Shown: piece by piece, positions 23,894 through 32,086 of the stretch
Layout: each line of letters starts with the position of its first letter
Position numbering within the stretch: the stretch's first letter is position 1
Origin: Aureivirga sp. CE67
GTDB lineage: Bacteria; Bacteroidota; Bacteroidia; Flavobacteriales; Flavobacteriaceae
Length of the DNA stretch: 41,469 nt
Assembly (NCBI RefSeq): GCF_015767245.1
Contig: NZ_JADOTV010000030.1
Coordinates: forward strand, 1-41,469
Direction of reading: 5' to 3'
The notes under the pieces: model-generated
Database searches by the model: none
Told to the model about the DNA's origin: nothing
Seen by the model: only the letters and a program-made list of their open reading frames with translations
Made by a program: the position numbers and the translations under genes

Positions 23894-23931
23894 AAACTAC
23901 AATTCGGTATCTAAAAACTACAATTCAGTAT
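23894..23931 (+). promoter_or_regulatory. Tandem 17-bp direct repeats, candidate LytTR-type operator
   Basis: AAACTACAATTCGGTAT (23894-23910) is repeated at 23915-23931 with one change, giving a 21-bp period, about two helical turns. It is 80-117 bp upstream of the TPR-DUF2141 gene that precedes a LytS-type kinase. LytTR response regulators bind paired direct repeats of about this spacing, so this is a good candidate site, inferred from geometry. Confidence 0.55.
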
Positions 23932-24010
23932 TGTTTAATTTTTAGTGTAACTTAGAATCCTGAATTTTGAAGTGTAATAATTAATCAAAGAAATCAAAAA
24001 TCACAAAATC

Positions 24011-25039
24011 ATGAGAAAAATAATTATCGCATTCGTTTTATTAGTTAGTGGAATTGCCAATGCACAATCGTATGAACAAGGAATGGAGAAAGCTTCAAAA
24101 TTAATGAAAGAAAAGAAATATGTAGAAGCGAAGAATTTATACGAAAGAATCTCAAATGTAACAATGGATGAGTGGCAACCAAGTTATCATGCAGCGAACA
24201 TTATCATTATGGGAACTTTCGCGATGGAAGACAAAGAAAAAGCATTAGAAAACTTAAACCAAGCAGAAGAATTTATTGCAACTGCAGATGCAATTTCTCC
24301 AGAAAATAGTGAGGTGTATGTTTTAAAAGGTTTATTGAATTTGGCTAAAATTGTAGCAAATCCACAAGTTTATGGACCAACACTTTCGCAGCAAACAGAA
24401 GATTTGTATGCAAAAGCTGTAGAATATGATAAAACAAATCCGAGAGCTGTTTGCGGATTGATTCAATATAGAATGGGAGCAGCAAAATATTTTGGAACAG
24501 ACATTACAGGTATGTGTAATCAGCTTCAAAAAGCTACAGAATTATATGATACCTATAAGCCAGCAGGAAAATTTTATCCAACTTGGGGAAAAGATTATAC
24601 TCTTCAGTTATTAGCAACCGATTGTAAAGGGAAAATTGAAGAACAACCAGAAACAGAAACTTCTGAAACTCTAATAATGACAAAACAAGAAAAACCTTCT
24701 ATTCAGGTGAAGATTTCTGGAATTTCAAATGATAAAGGAAACATTTTGGTAGCACTTTATACTAAAGAGAATTTTAGAAAAGAATCTACACAAGACAGAA
24801 TAATCAAGGCGAAAAAAGGAGAAGTAGAAGTTGTATTTGAAGATTTAGAACCAGGAGAATATTCAGTTTTAGTTTTACACGATGAGAATGAAAATGAAAA
24901 AATGGATTTCAAAATGGGAATGATGCCAGCAGAGGATTATGGATCTAGTAATAACAAATCTTATTTTGGACCTCCAACTTTCAATAAATCAAAGTTTACT
25001 GTTGGAAAAGAAAAAGTAAGTTTAGAGATTAAACTTTAA
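24011..25039 (+). CDS. Exported TPR protein with DUF2141 domain
   Basis: 342 residues with a signal peptide ending ANAQ (residue 19). Residues 20-200 are tetratricopeptide-like helices (AKNLYERI, ALENLNQAEEFI, EDLYAKAVEYD). Residues about 230-342 form a DUF2141 domain, which is beta-sandwich-like: IQVKISGISNDKGNILVALYT followed by VVFEDLEPGEYSVLVLHDENENEKMD, whose acidic loop may bind calcium. This combination is uncommon, since DUF2141 proteins are normally short and stand-alone. It is followed by the histidine kinase gene, suggesting a shared sensory or envelope role, with a REP-like repeat in the 149-bp gap. Confidence 0.8.
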   Translation: MRKIIIAFVLLVSGIANAQSYEQGMEKASKLMKEKKYVEAKNLYERISNVTMDEWQPSYHAANIIIMGTFAMEDKEKALENLNQAEEFIATADAISPENSEVYVLKGLLNLAKIVANPQVYGPTLSQQTEDLYAKAVEYDKTNPRAVCGLIQYRMGAAKYFGTDITGMCNQLQKATELYDTYKPAGKFYPTWGKDYTLQLLATDCKGKIEEQPETETSETLIMTKQEKPSIQVKISGISNDKGNILVALYTKENFRKESTQDRIIKAKKGEVEVVFEDLEPGEYSVLVLHDENENEKMDFKMGMMPAEDYGSSNNKSYFGPPTFNKSKFTVGKEKVSLEIKL

Positions 25040-25086
25040 TAATAAAGATTATTACGATTTATTTTATGTTAAGAATTATTAATCAT

Positions 25087-25123
25087 CAAGTTCCCCTCTT
25101 GAGAGGGGTTAGGGGTGTGTTTT
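25087..25123. repeat. REP-like palindromic repeat, copy 2
   Basis: Same hairpin core as 6331-6368 (CCCCTC-ttga-GAGGGG followed by TTAGGGGTGTGTTTT), located between the DUF2141 gene and the histidine kinase gene. Downstream similarity to copy 1 extends weakly to an AACGTG near 25152. Confidence 0.65.
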
Positions 25124-25188
25124 TAAACAAAATTCTTTAATATGGTTTTAAACGTGATAAGGTTTTAATAAGATATAAAGAAATTAGA

Positions 25189-26550
25189 ATGAAATTAATC
25201 AAATATTTAAAGAGAGGTTTTGTAGTCGGTATAATATTAGCAATCGTATTATTTATCTTCAACAGTTATGTGTTTTCTTCAAAAGGAATTCAATTTACTG
25301 TAAGTAGTGGAAGAAACTTCCTTGTAAATTTTATGTTTTGTTTTGTATTGACAATTGTAAACATGTCTTTCTTTGATTATTTGGATCTCAAAACTCCATT
25401 TAAGAAAACACCAAGAAAAAGAATATTATTTGGTTTTTTCGGAGCTTTGATTCTTTCTTCTCTTGCTCTTTATATTCTTACAATGATTGTTAGTGTTTAT
25501 GTTTATGATCAGAAGTTCATAGATTTTTTTAGAAGTGATATCAGACAAGAGTTAATCTATGGAATTATTGTTACGATAAATGTAAACCTAATATTTCATA
25601 TCGTTTATTTCTACAAAAAGAATTCGGAGAAAAAAATCAAAGAATCTAAGATTGTAGAAAAAACATCGACAGCACAATTCGAATCTTTAAAAAGTCAGCT
25701 GGATCCGCATTTTTTATTCAATAGTTTAAATGTTTTAACCTCTCTGATTGGAGAAAATCCTCGAAAAGCAGAGAAGTTTACAACCAAGCTTTCTAAAGTA
25801 TATCGATATGTTTTAGAACAAAGAAATAAAGAATTAGTACCAGTTGCTGAAGAGTTGAAATTTGCTAAAACGTATCTGGATTTATTGAAAATGCGTTTTG
25901 AAGATGCAATTATTTCTGAAATTCCATTAGAAATATCAAATCCAGAATTGAAAATCGTGCCGTTGTCTTTACAACTTTTATTGGAAAATGCTACAAAACA
26001 CAATGTTGTTACAGCAGAAACTCCTTTAAAAATAACAATCAGAGAAGAGAACGGATATTTAATAGTTGATAATAATTATAATCCGAAAAAGATTGTCGAG
26101 AAAGGAACAAAAGTAGGATTGCAAAATATCAAAGATAGATATGCATTATTGTCAAAGACTAAAGTAGAGATACATCAAGATAAAAATATTTTTGAAGTTA
26201 AGATACCAATGTTAATTGAAGCAAATGATATTCAGTTTGTCAATTCTGAAGACGAAAAATTGATGAAAGCAAAACAACATGTAAAGCAATTGAAAGAATT
26301 TTACATGGGATTAATGGCTTACTGTTTGGTAATACCAGGAATGATTGCGATGAATTTACTAACCTATCCAAATTTTCTTTGGTTCTTTTTTCCAATGATA
26401 GGGTGGGGAATAGGAATGATTTTTCAAGCTATCAAAGTTTTTGGTAAATTTAGGTTTATCTGGGATAACTGGGAAGAGCGAAAAATAAATGAGTTAATTA
26501 AAGAAGAATCAGAAAAAGAAGAATATTTTAAAAACCGATTTAGGCCATGA
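25189..26550 (+). CDS. LytS-type sensor histidine kinase with 2TM domain
   Basis: 453 residues. About four transmembrane segments fill residues 10-142. A coiled linker leads to SQLDPHFLFNSLNVL (169-183), the phospho-acceptor motif of the LytS/YehU family with His174. ATP-binding motifs follow: the N box LLLENATKHN (263-272) and G box GTKVGLQNIKDRY (306-318). A 2TM domain at the C-terminus (about 350-440, with FFPMIGWGIGMIF) is shared with the next gene. Usually the partner is a LytTR response regulator encoded just downstream. Here none is present, and the next gene is a stand-alone 2TM protein starting inside the stop codon (ATGA overlap). Confidence 0.9.
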   Translation: MKLIKYLKRGFVVGIILAIVLFIFNSYVFSSKGIQFTVSSGRNFLVNFMFCFVLTIVNMSFFDYLDLKTPFKKTPRKRILFGFFGALILSSLALYILTMIVSVYVYDQKFIDFFRSDIRQELIYGIIVTINVNLIFHIVYFYKKNSEKKIKESKIVEKTSTAQFESLKSQLDPHFLFNSLNVLTSLIGENPRKAEKFTTKLSKVYRYVLEQRNKELVPVAEELKFAKTYLDLLKMRFEDAIISEIPLEISNPELKIVPLSLQLLLENATKHNVVTAETPLKITIREENGYLIVDNNYNPKKIVEKGTKVGLQNIKDRYALLSKTKVEIHQDKNIFEVKIPMLIEANDIQFVNSEDEKLMKAKQHVKQLKEFYMGLMAYCLVIPGMIAMNLLTYPNFLWFFFPMIGWGIGMIFQAIKVFGKFRFIWDNWEERKINELIKEESEKEEYFKNRFRP

Positions 26551-26828
26551 GAAATTTAGATGAAGAAAAGTATAAAAGAGCAGCCGAAAAGGTAAAAGAA
26601 ATAAAAGGATTTTATTCCAATTTAGTGTCTTATGTTTTGGTAAATGCCTTTTTAGTATTTATAAACTTGACATATTCACCAGAATATTATTGGTTTATTT
26701 TTCCAATGATTGGTTGGGGAATTGGAATTTTGATTCACGGATTTACTGTATTCGGTAACCGATGGATATTCTCTAAAGAATGGGAAGAAAAGCAGATCAA
26801 AAAATACATGGATAAAGATAAACATTAG
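26547..26828 (+). CDS. 2TM-domain protein
   Basis: 93 residues, overlapping the kinase stop by four bases (ATGA), so translation is coupled. The segment FYSNLVSYVLVNAFLVFINLTYS and then FIFPMIGWGIGILIHGFTVFG are the two membrane helices of the 2TM domain (PF13239, as recalled). A C-terminal charged helix with WEEKQIKKYMDK closes it. It is a paralogue of the C-terminal domain of the kinase. It probably sits in the inner membrane with both ends in the cytoplasm and could oligomerise with the kinase. Confidence 0.85.
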   Translation: MRNLDEEKYKRAAEKVKEIKGFYSNLVSYVLVNAFLVFINLTYSPEYYWFIFPMIGWGIGILIHGFTVFGNRWIFSKEWEEKQIKKYMDKDKH

Positions 26829-26856
26829 CATATTTCTTTAAGTCCTATGAAATGAG

Positions 26857-26864
26857 TATTTTTG
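26857..26864 (+). promoter_or_regulatory. -7 element upstream of the PLP-dependent enzyme
   Basis: TATTTTTG matches TAnnTTTG 24 bp before the ATG at 26889. A -33 element is less clear. Confidence 0.4.
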
Positions 26865-26888
26865 CACCAGTTTTAAGAGAAGACGAAA

Positions 26889-27878
26889 ATGAATTACGCA
26901 AAAAATATTTTAGAAACTATTGGAAATACTCCTTTAGTGAAATTAAATAAAATCGTTGAAGATATTGATGCTTTAGTTTTAGCAAAAGTAGAAACTTTTA
27001 ATCCAGGAAACTCTGTAAAGGATAGAATGGCTTTAAAAATGATCGAAGATGCTGAGGCTGATGGAAGATTGAAACCAGGAGGAACGATCATTGAAGGAAC
27101 TTCAGGAAACACAGGGATGGGACTTGCAATTGCTGCAATCATCAAAGGTTACAAATTAATCTGTGTGATGGCGGATAAGCAATCAAAAGAAAAAGTAGAT
27201 ATCTTACGTGCTGTAGGAGCTGAGGTTGTTGTTTGTCCAACAGCTGTAGAGCCAGAAGATCCAAGATCTTATTATTCAGTTTCTAAAAGATTAGCAGAAG
27301 AAACTCCAAATGCTTGGTATGTAAACCAGTATGATAATCCATCAAATGCAAAAGCGCATTATGAGAGTACTGGACCAGAAATTTGGAAACAAACTGAAGG
27401 AAAAATTACACATTTCGTTGTAGGAGTAGGAACAGGAGGAACTATTTCTGGAGTTGGGAAATATTTAAAAGAACAAAATCCAGATATTAAAGTTTGGGGA
27501 ATTGATACTTATGGATCCGTTTTCAAAAAATACCACGAAACAGGAATTTTTGACGAAAACGAAATTTACCCATATATCACTGAAGGAATCGGAGAAGATA
27601 TTCTTCCAAAGAACGTAGATTTTAGCATTATCGATGGTTTTGTGAAAGTAACAGATAAAGATGCTGCAATCTATACGCAAAAGTTAGCTTTAGAAGAAGG
27701 AATTTTCGTAGGAAACTCTGCAGGAGCTGCTACAAAAGGTCTTTTACAAATGAAAGAAGAATTTAAGAAAGATGATGTTGTAGTTGTATTATTCCACGAT
27801 CACGGAAGTAGATATGTAGGAAAAATGTTCAACCCAGAGTGGATGAAAGAGCATGATTTCGTAGAAGATAAAGAATAG
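26889..27878 (+). CDS. PLP-dependent cysteine synthase / cystathionine beta-synthase-type enzyme
   Basis: 329 residues of the fold type II PLP family. GNTPLVKL (12-19), NPGNSVKDR (38-46) with the Schiff-base Lys44, TSGNTG (71-76), GTGGT (181-185) for the PLP phosphate, and GNSAGA (275-280) are all present. Segments such as SNAKAHYESTGPEIW and LRAVGAEVV resemble cystathionine beta-synthase more than CysK, but the enzyme may use O-acetylserine plus sulfide or serine plus homocysteine; the sequence does not decide. It lacks the C-terminal CBS regulatory domain. It has its own promoter and a strong terminator, so it is a monocistronic housekeeping gene. Confidence 0.88.
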   Translation: MNYAKNILETIGNTPLVKLNKIVEDIDALVLAKVETFNPGNSVKDRMALKMIEDAEADGRLKPGGTIIEGTSGNTGMGLAIAAIIKGYKLICVMADKQSKEKVDILRAVGAEVVVCPTAVEPEDPRSYYSVSKRLAEETPNAWYVNQYDNPSNAKAHYESTGPEIWKQTEGKITHFVVGVGTGGTISGVGKYLKEQNPDIKVWGIDTYGSVFKKYHETGIFDENEIYPYITEGIGEDILPKNVDFSIIDGFVKVTDKDAAIYTQKLALEEGIFVGNSAGAATKGLLQMKEEFKKDDVVVVLFHDHGSRYVGKMFNPEWMKEHDFVEDKE

Positions 27879-27903
27879 TATTTTCAAAAATAAATATAAA
27901 ATC

Positions 27904-27940
27904 AAAGCAAGTTTAACAAAAAAGTTGAACTTGCTTTTTT
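27904..27940 (+). terminator. Terminator after the PLP-dependent enzyme
   Basis: AAAGCAAGTTTAAC (27904-27917) pairs with GTTGAACTTGCTTT (27924-27937), one mismatch in the stem, followed by T residues. Confidence 0.85.
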
Positions 27941-27997
27941 ATTTTATTTAAAACTGAAAATTTCTTATAAAAAATATAAGAAAACCGTAATAAGTTG

Positions 27998-28025
27998 TTG
28001 ATAAATAGAATTTAATGTATTTTTG
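27998..28025 (+). promoter_or_regulatory. Promoter of the 89-residue gene
   Basis: TTG at 27998-28000 and TATTTTTG at 28018-28025 are separated by 17 bp, matching the Bacteroidota -33 / TAnnTTTG -7 arrangement. It ends 27 bp upstream of the start codon. Confidence 0.55.
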
Positions 28026-28052
28026 TCAAGATTATTTTAAATAAGAGGTACT

Positions 28053-28322
28053 ATGGCAAGTATTAAGCAATTAAAAAAGGACTTAAACTACGTTTTAGGT
28101 GATATTATTGACGAAGTTTACGCTTGGGAATTATTAAATCCTACTGCAGAAACTGTAAAATCTGAAGCAATTATTGATGAAGCAATTGCTACTTTTGATG
28201 AGTTAATTGAGAAAATCAATACAAGAAAAGATATTGAAAATCAAAAGGCTTATTTCAAAGCAATCAATCAAGAGCTTGAGGAAAAAGCGAATGCTTTACT
28301 TGATAAAGTAAACAATTTATAA
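28053..28322 (+). CDS. Small conserved helical protein
   Basis: 89 residues, acidic and lysine-rich, predicted almost entirely helical (LKKDLNYVLGDIIDEVYAW, then TFDELIEKINTRKDI and a heptad-like C-terminus QELEEKANALLDKVNNL). No signal peptide or membrane segment, so it should be cytosolic. It looks like a conserved short Flavobacteriaceae hypothetical protein. It stands alone between its own promoter and a shared bidirectional terminator. Function unknown. Confidence 0.8.
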   Translation: MASIKQLKKDLNYVLGDIIDEVYAWELLNPTAETVKSEAIIDEAIATFDELIEKINTRKDIENQKAYFKAINQELEEKANALLDKVNNL

Positions 28323-28341
28323 GAAATAAATTTTATAGTAT

Positions 28342-28375
28342 AAAAAATCCTAGTAGTCTTACTAGGATTTTTTTA
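28342..28375. terminator. Bidirectional terminator between convergent genes
   Basis: AAATCCTAGTA (28345-28355) pairs with TACTAGGATTT (28360-28370) around a 4-base loop, with A residues on the left and T residues on the right. It serves both the plus-strand 89-residue gene and the minus-strand DoxX-type gene. Confidence 0.85.
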
Positions 28376-28747
28376 TGTTGAAAGTTTTTCTTTTTTCTCA
28401 ATATCTTTTAAAACAAAATAGAAAATCAATACATATAGCATTTGAAAAGCAACTAAATTCCAATCTGCTAAAAGACTTGTTCCAGAAATTAGAATTAGTA
28501 AAACGATGAATCCTGCATAAACAGCTGTTTTGGTAAAAAGATTTAGGATTAATAAAAGTCCAATAATTCCTTCAATAAACGGAAGTATAAACGCAAAAGG
28601 AGTTGTAAAACTTGCTGGAATAAAAGTTTCCTCAAATTTTAAACTCATCCACTGTGCGAAATCAGGAATTCCAGAAAACAACCTACTAATTAGATGAAAT
28701 AAGAAATTGAATCCTAGAATTATTCTTAGAAAATCCGAAGCTTTCAT
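28373..28747 (-). CDS. DoxX-family membrane protein
   Basis: 124 residues with four hydrophobic helices. The N-terminus MKASDFLRIILGFNFLFHLISRLF and later PFIEGIIGLLLILNLFTKTAVYAGFIVLLILISGTSL fit the DoxX/DUF417-like plan (first helix with a HxxxRL element, then an E-x-GI-GL helix). These proteins sit in the inner membrane and in some organisms form part of respiratory or thiol-related complexes; the role here is unknown. It lies on the minus strand and shares a terminator with its convergent neighbour. Confidence 0.8.
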   Translation of the reverse strand: MKASDFLRIILGFNFLFHLISRLFSGIPDFAQWMSLKFEETFIPASFTTPFAFILPFIEGIIGLLLILNLFTKTAVYAGFIVLLILISGTSLLADWNLVAFQMLYVLIFYFVLKDIEKKEKLST

Positions 28748-28851
28748 TTTTCATTTTCTTTAGAATTGTGTTGGTAACACAAAAGTTTCTGAGAAAATCC
28801 CAAAAGTTATTCCTTAATAAAAAATGAACTATTAATGTTTTGATAAATATT

Positions 28852-29580
28852 CTAAAGTTGAGCGAAATATGCTCTAGCTTTTTCTATAATTTCTTTGTTT
28901 TTTGGATAAATAGGGTTGAACAAAGAGAATTTTTCATAAGCTTTTTCAAAAACATCATGTACAGGTTTTGAAACTAAAAAATCCCGTAAACTTTTGTTTT
29001 TCCAATCAAATTCTAAATATAACTTTTCCAATTCTTGAATTTCAGTAATTTTTGAATGTGTAAGTTCTACAGTATCTGGATAAGGTTTATAGCCATTTTC
29101 ATTTTCTGAAGAATCGAATTGAAGACGTTGAAAAGCATTTCCGAAAATAGAATCTTTTTGACCATAAACATCTCTTTCTAATTTTTTGAAAGTCATTGCT
29201 CCAGCACACATCGCACAAGATTCTATGGTAGAATACAAAGTCAAATTTTCTAGATTTGGTTTCTGAGAAAGGATAAAATGTTTCTCTATCGTAACCATTT
29301 CAGCATGTTTAGTTCTATCTCCAATCACAAATTCGCTATCCAAACCATGAGAAACAATATTTCCATTTTCATCAACTAGAATTGCTCCCATATTTGTTCC
29401 TCGCTTATTGATTGCTTCATTTTGCCAAAATTTGTAAGTCATCGCCATGGACATCAATATGAAAAATTGATCTAATTCTTCTTGTTCAGGGCTAATTTTT
29501 GCTTCTTCTTGTGAAAAACTAGTAGAACTTACTAAAATCAAAAAACTTAGAAATATCCATTTTAATTTTGAACCAAACAT
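28852..29580 (-). CDS. Deaminase of the cytidine/guanine deaminase superfamily with a signal peptide
   Basis: 242 residues. The zinc-binding motifs of the CDA/TadA superfamily are present: HAEM at 92-95 (zinc ligand His92 and proton-shuttle Glu94) and SCAMC at 121-125 (zinc ligands Cys122 and Cys125). GAILVDENGNIVSHGLD (65-81) precedes them as in TadA and guanine deaminase. Unusually for this family, residues 8-23 form a signal peptide ending SFSQ, so the enzyme is predicted to act outside the cytoplasm, presumably on free bases or nucleosides. The C-terminal 90 residues are helical without known motifs. Monocistronic on the minus strand. Confidence 0.8.
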   Translation of the reverse strand: MFGSKLKWIFLSFLILVSSTSFSQEEAKISPEQEELDQFFILMSMAMTYKFWQNEAINKRGTNMGAILVDENGNIVSHGLDSEFVIGDRTKHAEMVTIEKHFILSQKPNLENLTLYSTIESCAMCAGAMTFKKLERDVYGQKDSIFGNAFQRLQFDSSENENGYKPYPDTVELTHSKITEIQELEKLYLEFDWKNKSLRDFLVSKPVHDVFEKAYEKFSLFNPIYPKNKEIIEKARAYFAQL

Positions 29581-29654
29581 CTGAAAAGATTTAGAATTAC
29601 TCTTTTAAAATTACTTAATTCTAAAAAAATAAATTCTTAAAGAAAGGTTTAAAT

Positions 29655-30068
29655 TTACTTCGCTCTCGGCCATTTTAAAGCTTGATAAATGATAATTGAA
29701 AAAACAATAACTTCTACAATATTAAACAAAACGAAAAAATATTGCCATTCATTTTTGATACTTGTAAAGATGATTAAAAGAGAAATACAAGTGTAAATTC
29801 CAGCAATAATAATATTTAACCATTTATTCAATTTTGGTTTTAATAAAGAAGAAAGAAAGATCATCACACTAGGAATGATTAGTAAAACTGAAAAAATAAG
29901 CAAGACATTTGGAGTAATTTCACCAATTGGACTTTTCTGAGCAATTAATTTTTCAATTTTTCCTGGAACCATTAGACGGAAATAATCTGCATAGATGTAT
30001 AGAAACATCAAAGAGGACCAAAGAGCAACAAGTTTTGTTTTTACATTTAATTTTAAATCTTCTAGCAT
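29655..30068 (-). CDS. DUF6326-like four-helix membrane protein
   Basis: 137 residues with four membrane segments at about 14-32, 54-76, 86-104 and 110-130. The start KTKLVALWSSLMFLYIYADYF and the segment MVPGKIEKLI followed by an acidic/proline turn match the DUF6326 family as I recall it. Likely inner membrane. Function unknown. It lies on the minus strand between the deaminase and the ABC ATPase genes, about 60-75 bp from each. Confidence 0.7.
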   Translation of the reverse strand: MLEDLKLNVKTKLVALWSSLMFLYIYADYFRLMVPGKIEKLIAQKSPIGEITPNVLLIFSVLLIIPSVMIFLSSLLKPKLNKWLNIIIAGIYTCISLLIIFTSIKNEWQYFFVLFNIVEVIVFSIIIYQALKWPRAK

Positions 30069-30132
30069 ATCAAATTTTTGTTTATAATTATTAAATATCT
30101 AGACGATTTAAATTGAAAATTGTAACAATTGT

Positions 30133-30927
30133 TTATTTTCTTAGCTTAAATTGTTTCATTTCTGTGTTAAAATAGACTAAATCAGATTGAAATAATTTTT
30201 CTAAATCATTTCTTTCGATACAATTTTCTGTAGTGTCTGCAATAAAATCATCTGGTGTAAAAAGCCAAAAAATATCCGAAAGTTCCATTGCTAAATGTAC
30301 TTCGTGTGTGGAAATTAAAACGGTTTTGTTTGTAGTTTCCACGATAGTTTTCAATAATTGAAAAGTTTCAATTTTATGATGAATATCTAAATGAGCAGTT
30401 GGTTCATCTAAAATGATAATATCCGTATCCTGTGCAATCGCTCTTGCAATCATTACTTTTTGTAATTGTCCATCACTAAGTTGAAAATATTTTTTTTCAG
30501 CTAAATGGGAAATCGATGTAATTTTTAAAGCATTTTTTACAATTTCAATATCTTTTTCATGAAGTTTTCCTACCCAATTTGTATATGGTTGTCTTCCTAA
30601 AGCGACCAATTCAAAAACCGAAAGATTACTTGGAGGTAAATGATCTGTAAGTACTAAACCAATTATTTTTGCTAAATCTTGTGCAGAAATTTTAGACAAA
30701 GACTGATTTTTCAAGAAAACTTCTCCAGAAATTACAGGTTGGATTTTAGAAATAGTCCTCAATAAAGTAGATTTTCCAATTCCATTTTTTCCCAATAAAG
30801 AAACCATTTTTCCTTTTGGTAAATTCAAATTCAAACCTTCTCTTATGATTGTTTTTTTCTTTTTTTCAGAATAACCAATCGTAAGATTCTTGCATTGTAA
30901 AACGTTATGTAATTCTTTTTTTTTCAA
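30133..30927 (-). CDS. FecE-type ABC transporter ATP-binding protein
   Basis: 264 residues. Walker A GKNGIGKST is at 46-54, the signature LSDGQ at 150-154 (an aspartate variant of LSGGQ), and Walker B IIILDEPT at 170-177. The Q-loop position reads VLTDHLPP without an obvious glutamine, a variation I recall in Bacteroidota FecE homologues. It lies 2 bp downstream of the FecCD permease gene and is cotranscribed with it. The pair should power uptake of a siderophore, haem or vitamin B12-like ligand. The substrate-binding protein and the outer-membrane receptor are not in this window. Confidence 0.88.
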   Translation of the reverse strand: MKKKELHNVLQCKNLTIGYSEKKKKTIIREGLNLNLPKGKMVSLLGKNGIGKSTLLRTISKIQPVISGEVFLKNQSLSKISAQDLAKIIGLVLTDHLPPSNLSVFELVALGRQPYTNWVGKLHEKDIEIVKNALKITSISHLAEKKYFQLSDGQLQKVMIARAIAQDTDIIILDEPTAHLDIHHKIETFQLLKTIVETTNKTVLISTHEVHLAMELSDIFWLFTPDDFIADTTENCIERNDLEKLFQSDLVYFNTEMKQFKLRK

Positions 30928-30929
30928 AA

Positions 30930-31961
30930 TTAATAACTGATTTTTCGTTTTCTAGTCAAAAGCCAAATCACAATTGGTGCTCCAAAAATAGAGGTAATTG
31001 CATTGATTGGTAATACATGTTCACTTGATGGTAATTGTGCAATGGTATCACAAAAAAGCATTAAAATTGCTCCAGAAAGAGCAACAGCAGGAATCAATGT
31101 TTTATGATTTGAGGTATAATATAAAAGTTTTGTCAGATGTGGAACCGCCAAACCAATAAAAGCAATCGGTCCTGAAAAAGCTGTGATGACACCTGTCAAA
31201 ATACAAGTAATAATGATTGTGATATTTCGTGTTTTTCGGATGTTTGTTCCTAAACTTTTTGCATAGTTTTCTCCTAACAGTAAACTGTTTAAAGGTTTTA
31301 TGATAAAAAAACAAAGTGAAATACCAATGATATAAATAAAAGTAAAAATACCTAGTTCTTGCCAAGTCAAATTTCCTAAACTACCGAAGCTCCAAAATAA
31401 AAATTGTTGTAATTGTTCGGCAGAGCTAAAAAAGGATAAAATATTAATAATTGCACTTGTCAAGCTTCCAAACATCAATCCGATAATTAAAATTGACATG
31501 GTGTTTTTGATTTTCGCTGCGGCAAACATGATTGCTGCTAAAACCATCATTGCTCCAACACTTGAAGCAATAGCTAAACTCCAATTGGAAAGTAAAAGTG
31601 TTCCGAATAATCCCCCGAAAAAGCTGCTTCCTAAAATTAAAAGTGCAACTCCTAAACTTGCTCCAGAACTGATTCCAAGCACAAAAGGTCCAGCTAATGG
31701 ATTTCTAAAAAGAGTTTGCATCAAAAGTCCACTGATTCCTAAACCAGAACCGACCAAAACTGCGGTTATTGCTTTTGGAACACGATAATTTGTTACAATA
31801 TAATTCCACGAGCTTTTGCTACTTTCTTCTCCAATCAAGATTTGTAAAACTTCTTTTAGTGGAATGTTTACAGAACCTACGCTGATGTTCAATAAAAGTG
31901 CAAAAATTAGTAGTAAACTAATCCAAATAAAAGTGATTTTATATGATTTTACTGCGTACAA
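30930..31961 (-). CDS. FecCD-family ABC transporter permease
   Basis: 343 residues with about ten membrane segments. The signature TNYRVPKAITAVLVGSGLGISG followed by MQTLFRNPLAGPFVLGISSGASLG (about 65-100) is diagnostic for FecCD/BtuC permeases, as is GAPIVIWLLTRKRK at the C-terminus (about 325-340). It forms a homodimer channel in the inner membrane driven by the FecE-type ATPase encoded next. Substrate is not determined by sequence alone. A -7 like element TAAATTTG lies on the minus strand at 31989-31982, about 20 bases before the start codon. Confidence 0.9.
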   Translation of the reverse strand: MYAVKSYKITFIWISLLLIFALLLNISVGSVNIPLKEVLQILIGEESSKSSWNYIVTNYRVPKAITAVLVGSGLGISGLLMQTLFRNPLAGPFVLGISSGASLGVALLILGSSFFGGLFGTLLLSNWSLAIASSVGAMMVLAAIMFAAAKIKNTMSILIIGLMFGSLTSAIINILSFFSSAEQLQQFLFWSFGSLGNLTWQELGIFTFIYIIGISLCFFIIKPLNSLLLGENYAKSLGTNIRKTRNITIIITCILTGVITAFSGPIAFIGLAVPHLTKLLYYTSNHKTLIPAVALSGAILMLFCDTIAQLPSSEHVLPINAITSIFGAPIVIWLLTRKRKISY

Positions 31962-31981
31962 GTTTTAGAGTTTAATTTTTG

Positions 31982-31989
31982 CAAATTTA
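31982..31989 (-). promoter_or_regulatory. -7 element of the ABC transporter operon
   Basis: Reading the minus strand, TAAATTTG matches TAnnTTTG and lies 20 bp before the permease ATG. Confidence 0.45.
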
Positions 31990-32047
31990 GTGTTTCTTTT
32001 GAAGAAATACCACTCTGTTTTTTTTAGATATTTTCAACTATTTAACA

Positions 32048-32055
32048 TATATTTG
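32048..32055 (+). promoter_or_regulatory. -7 element of the P-loop ATPase gene
   Basis: TATATTTG matches TAnnTTTG and lies 31 bp before the ATG at 32087, in the divergent region shared with the ABC transporter operon. Confidence 0.45.
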
Positions 32056-32086
32056 TTATTAGCTTTAAAAAATTAACATTCAGGAT

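Larger units (their letters stand above)
23473..24010. other. 538-bp non-coding region: spacer copy 3, structured repeat, direct repeats
   Basis: No gene is visible here. Three separate structures lie in it: spacer copy 3 (23535-23625), a two-hairpin structured element (23692-23815) and a tandem direct repeat (23894-23931). They are listed individually. The region separates the small-protein array from the DUF2141/LytS genes. Confidence 0.65.

Noticed and set aside
31102-31788. ORFs on both strands within the FecCD permease gene
   Set aside because: One is an out-of-frame shadow on the coding strand and the other is antisense; the permease frame has diagnostic motifs throughout.
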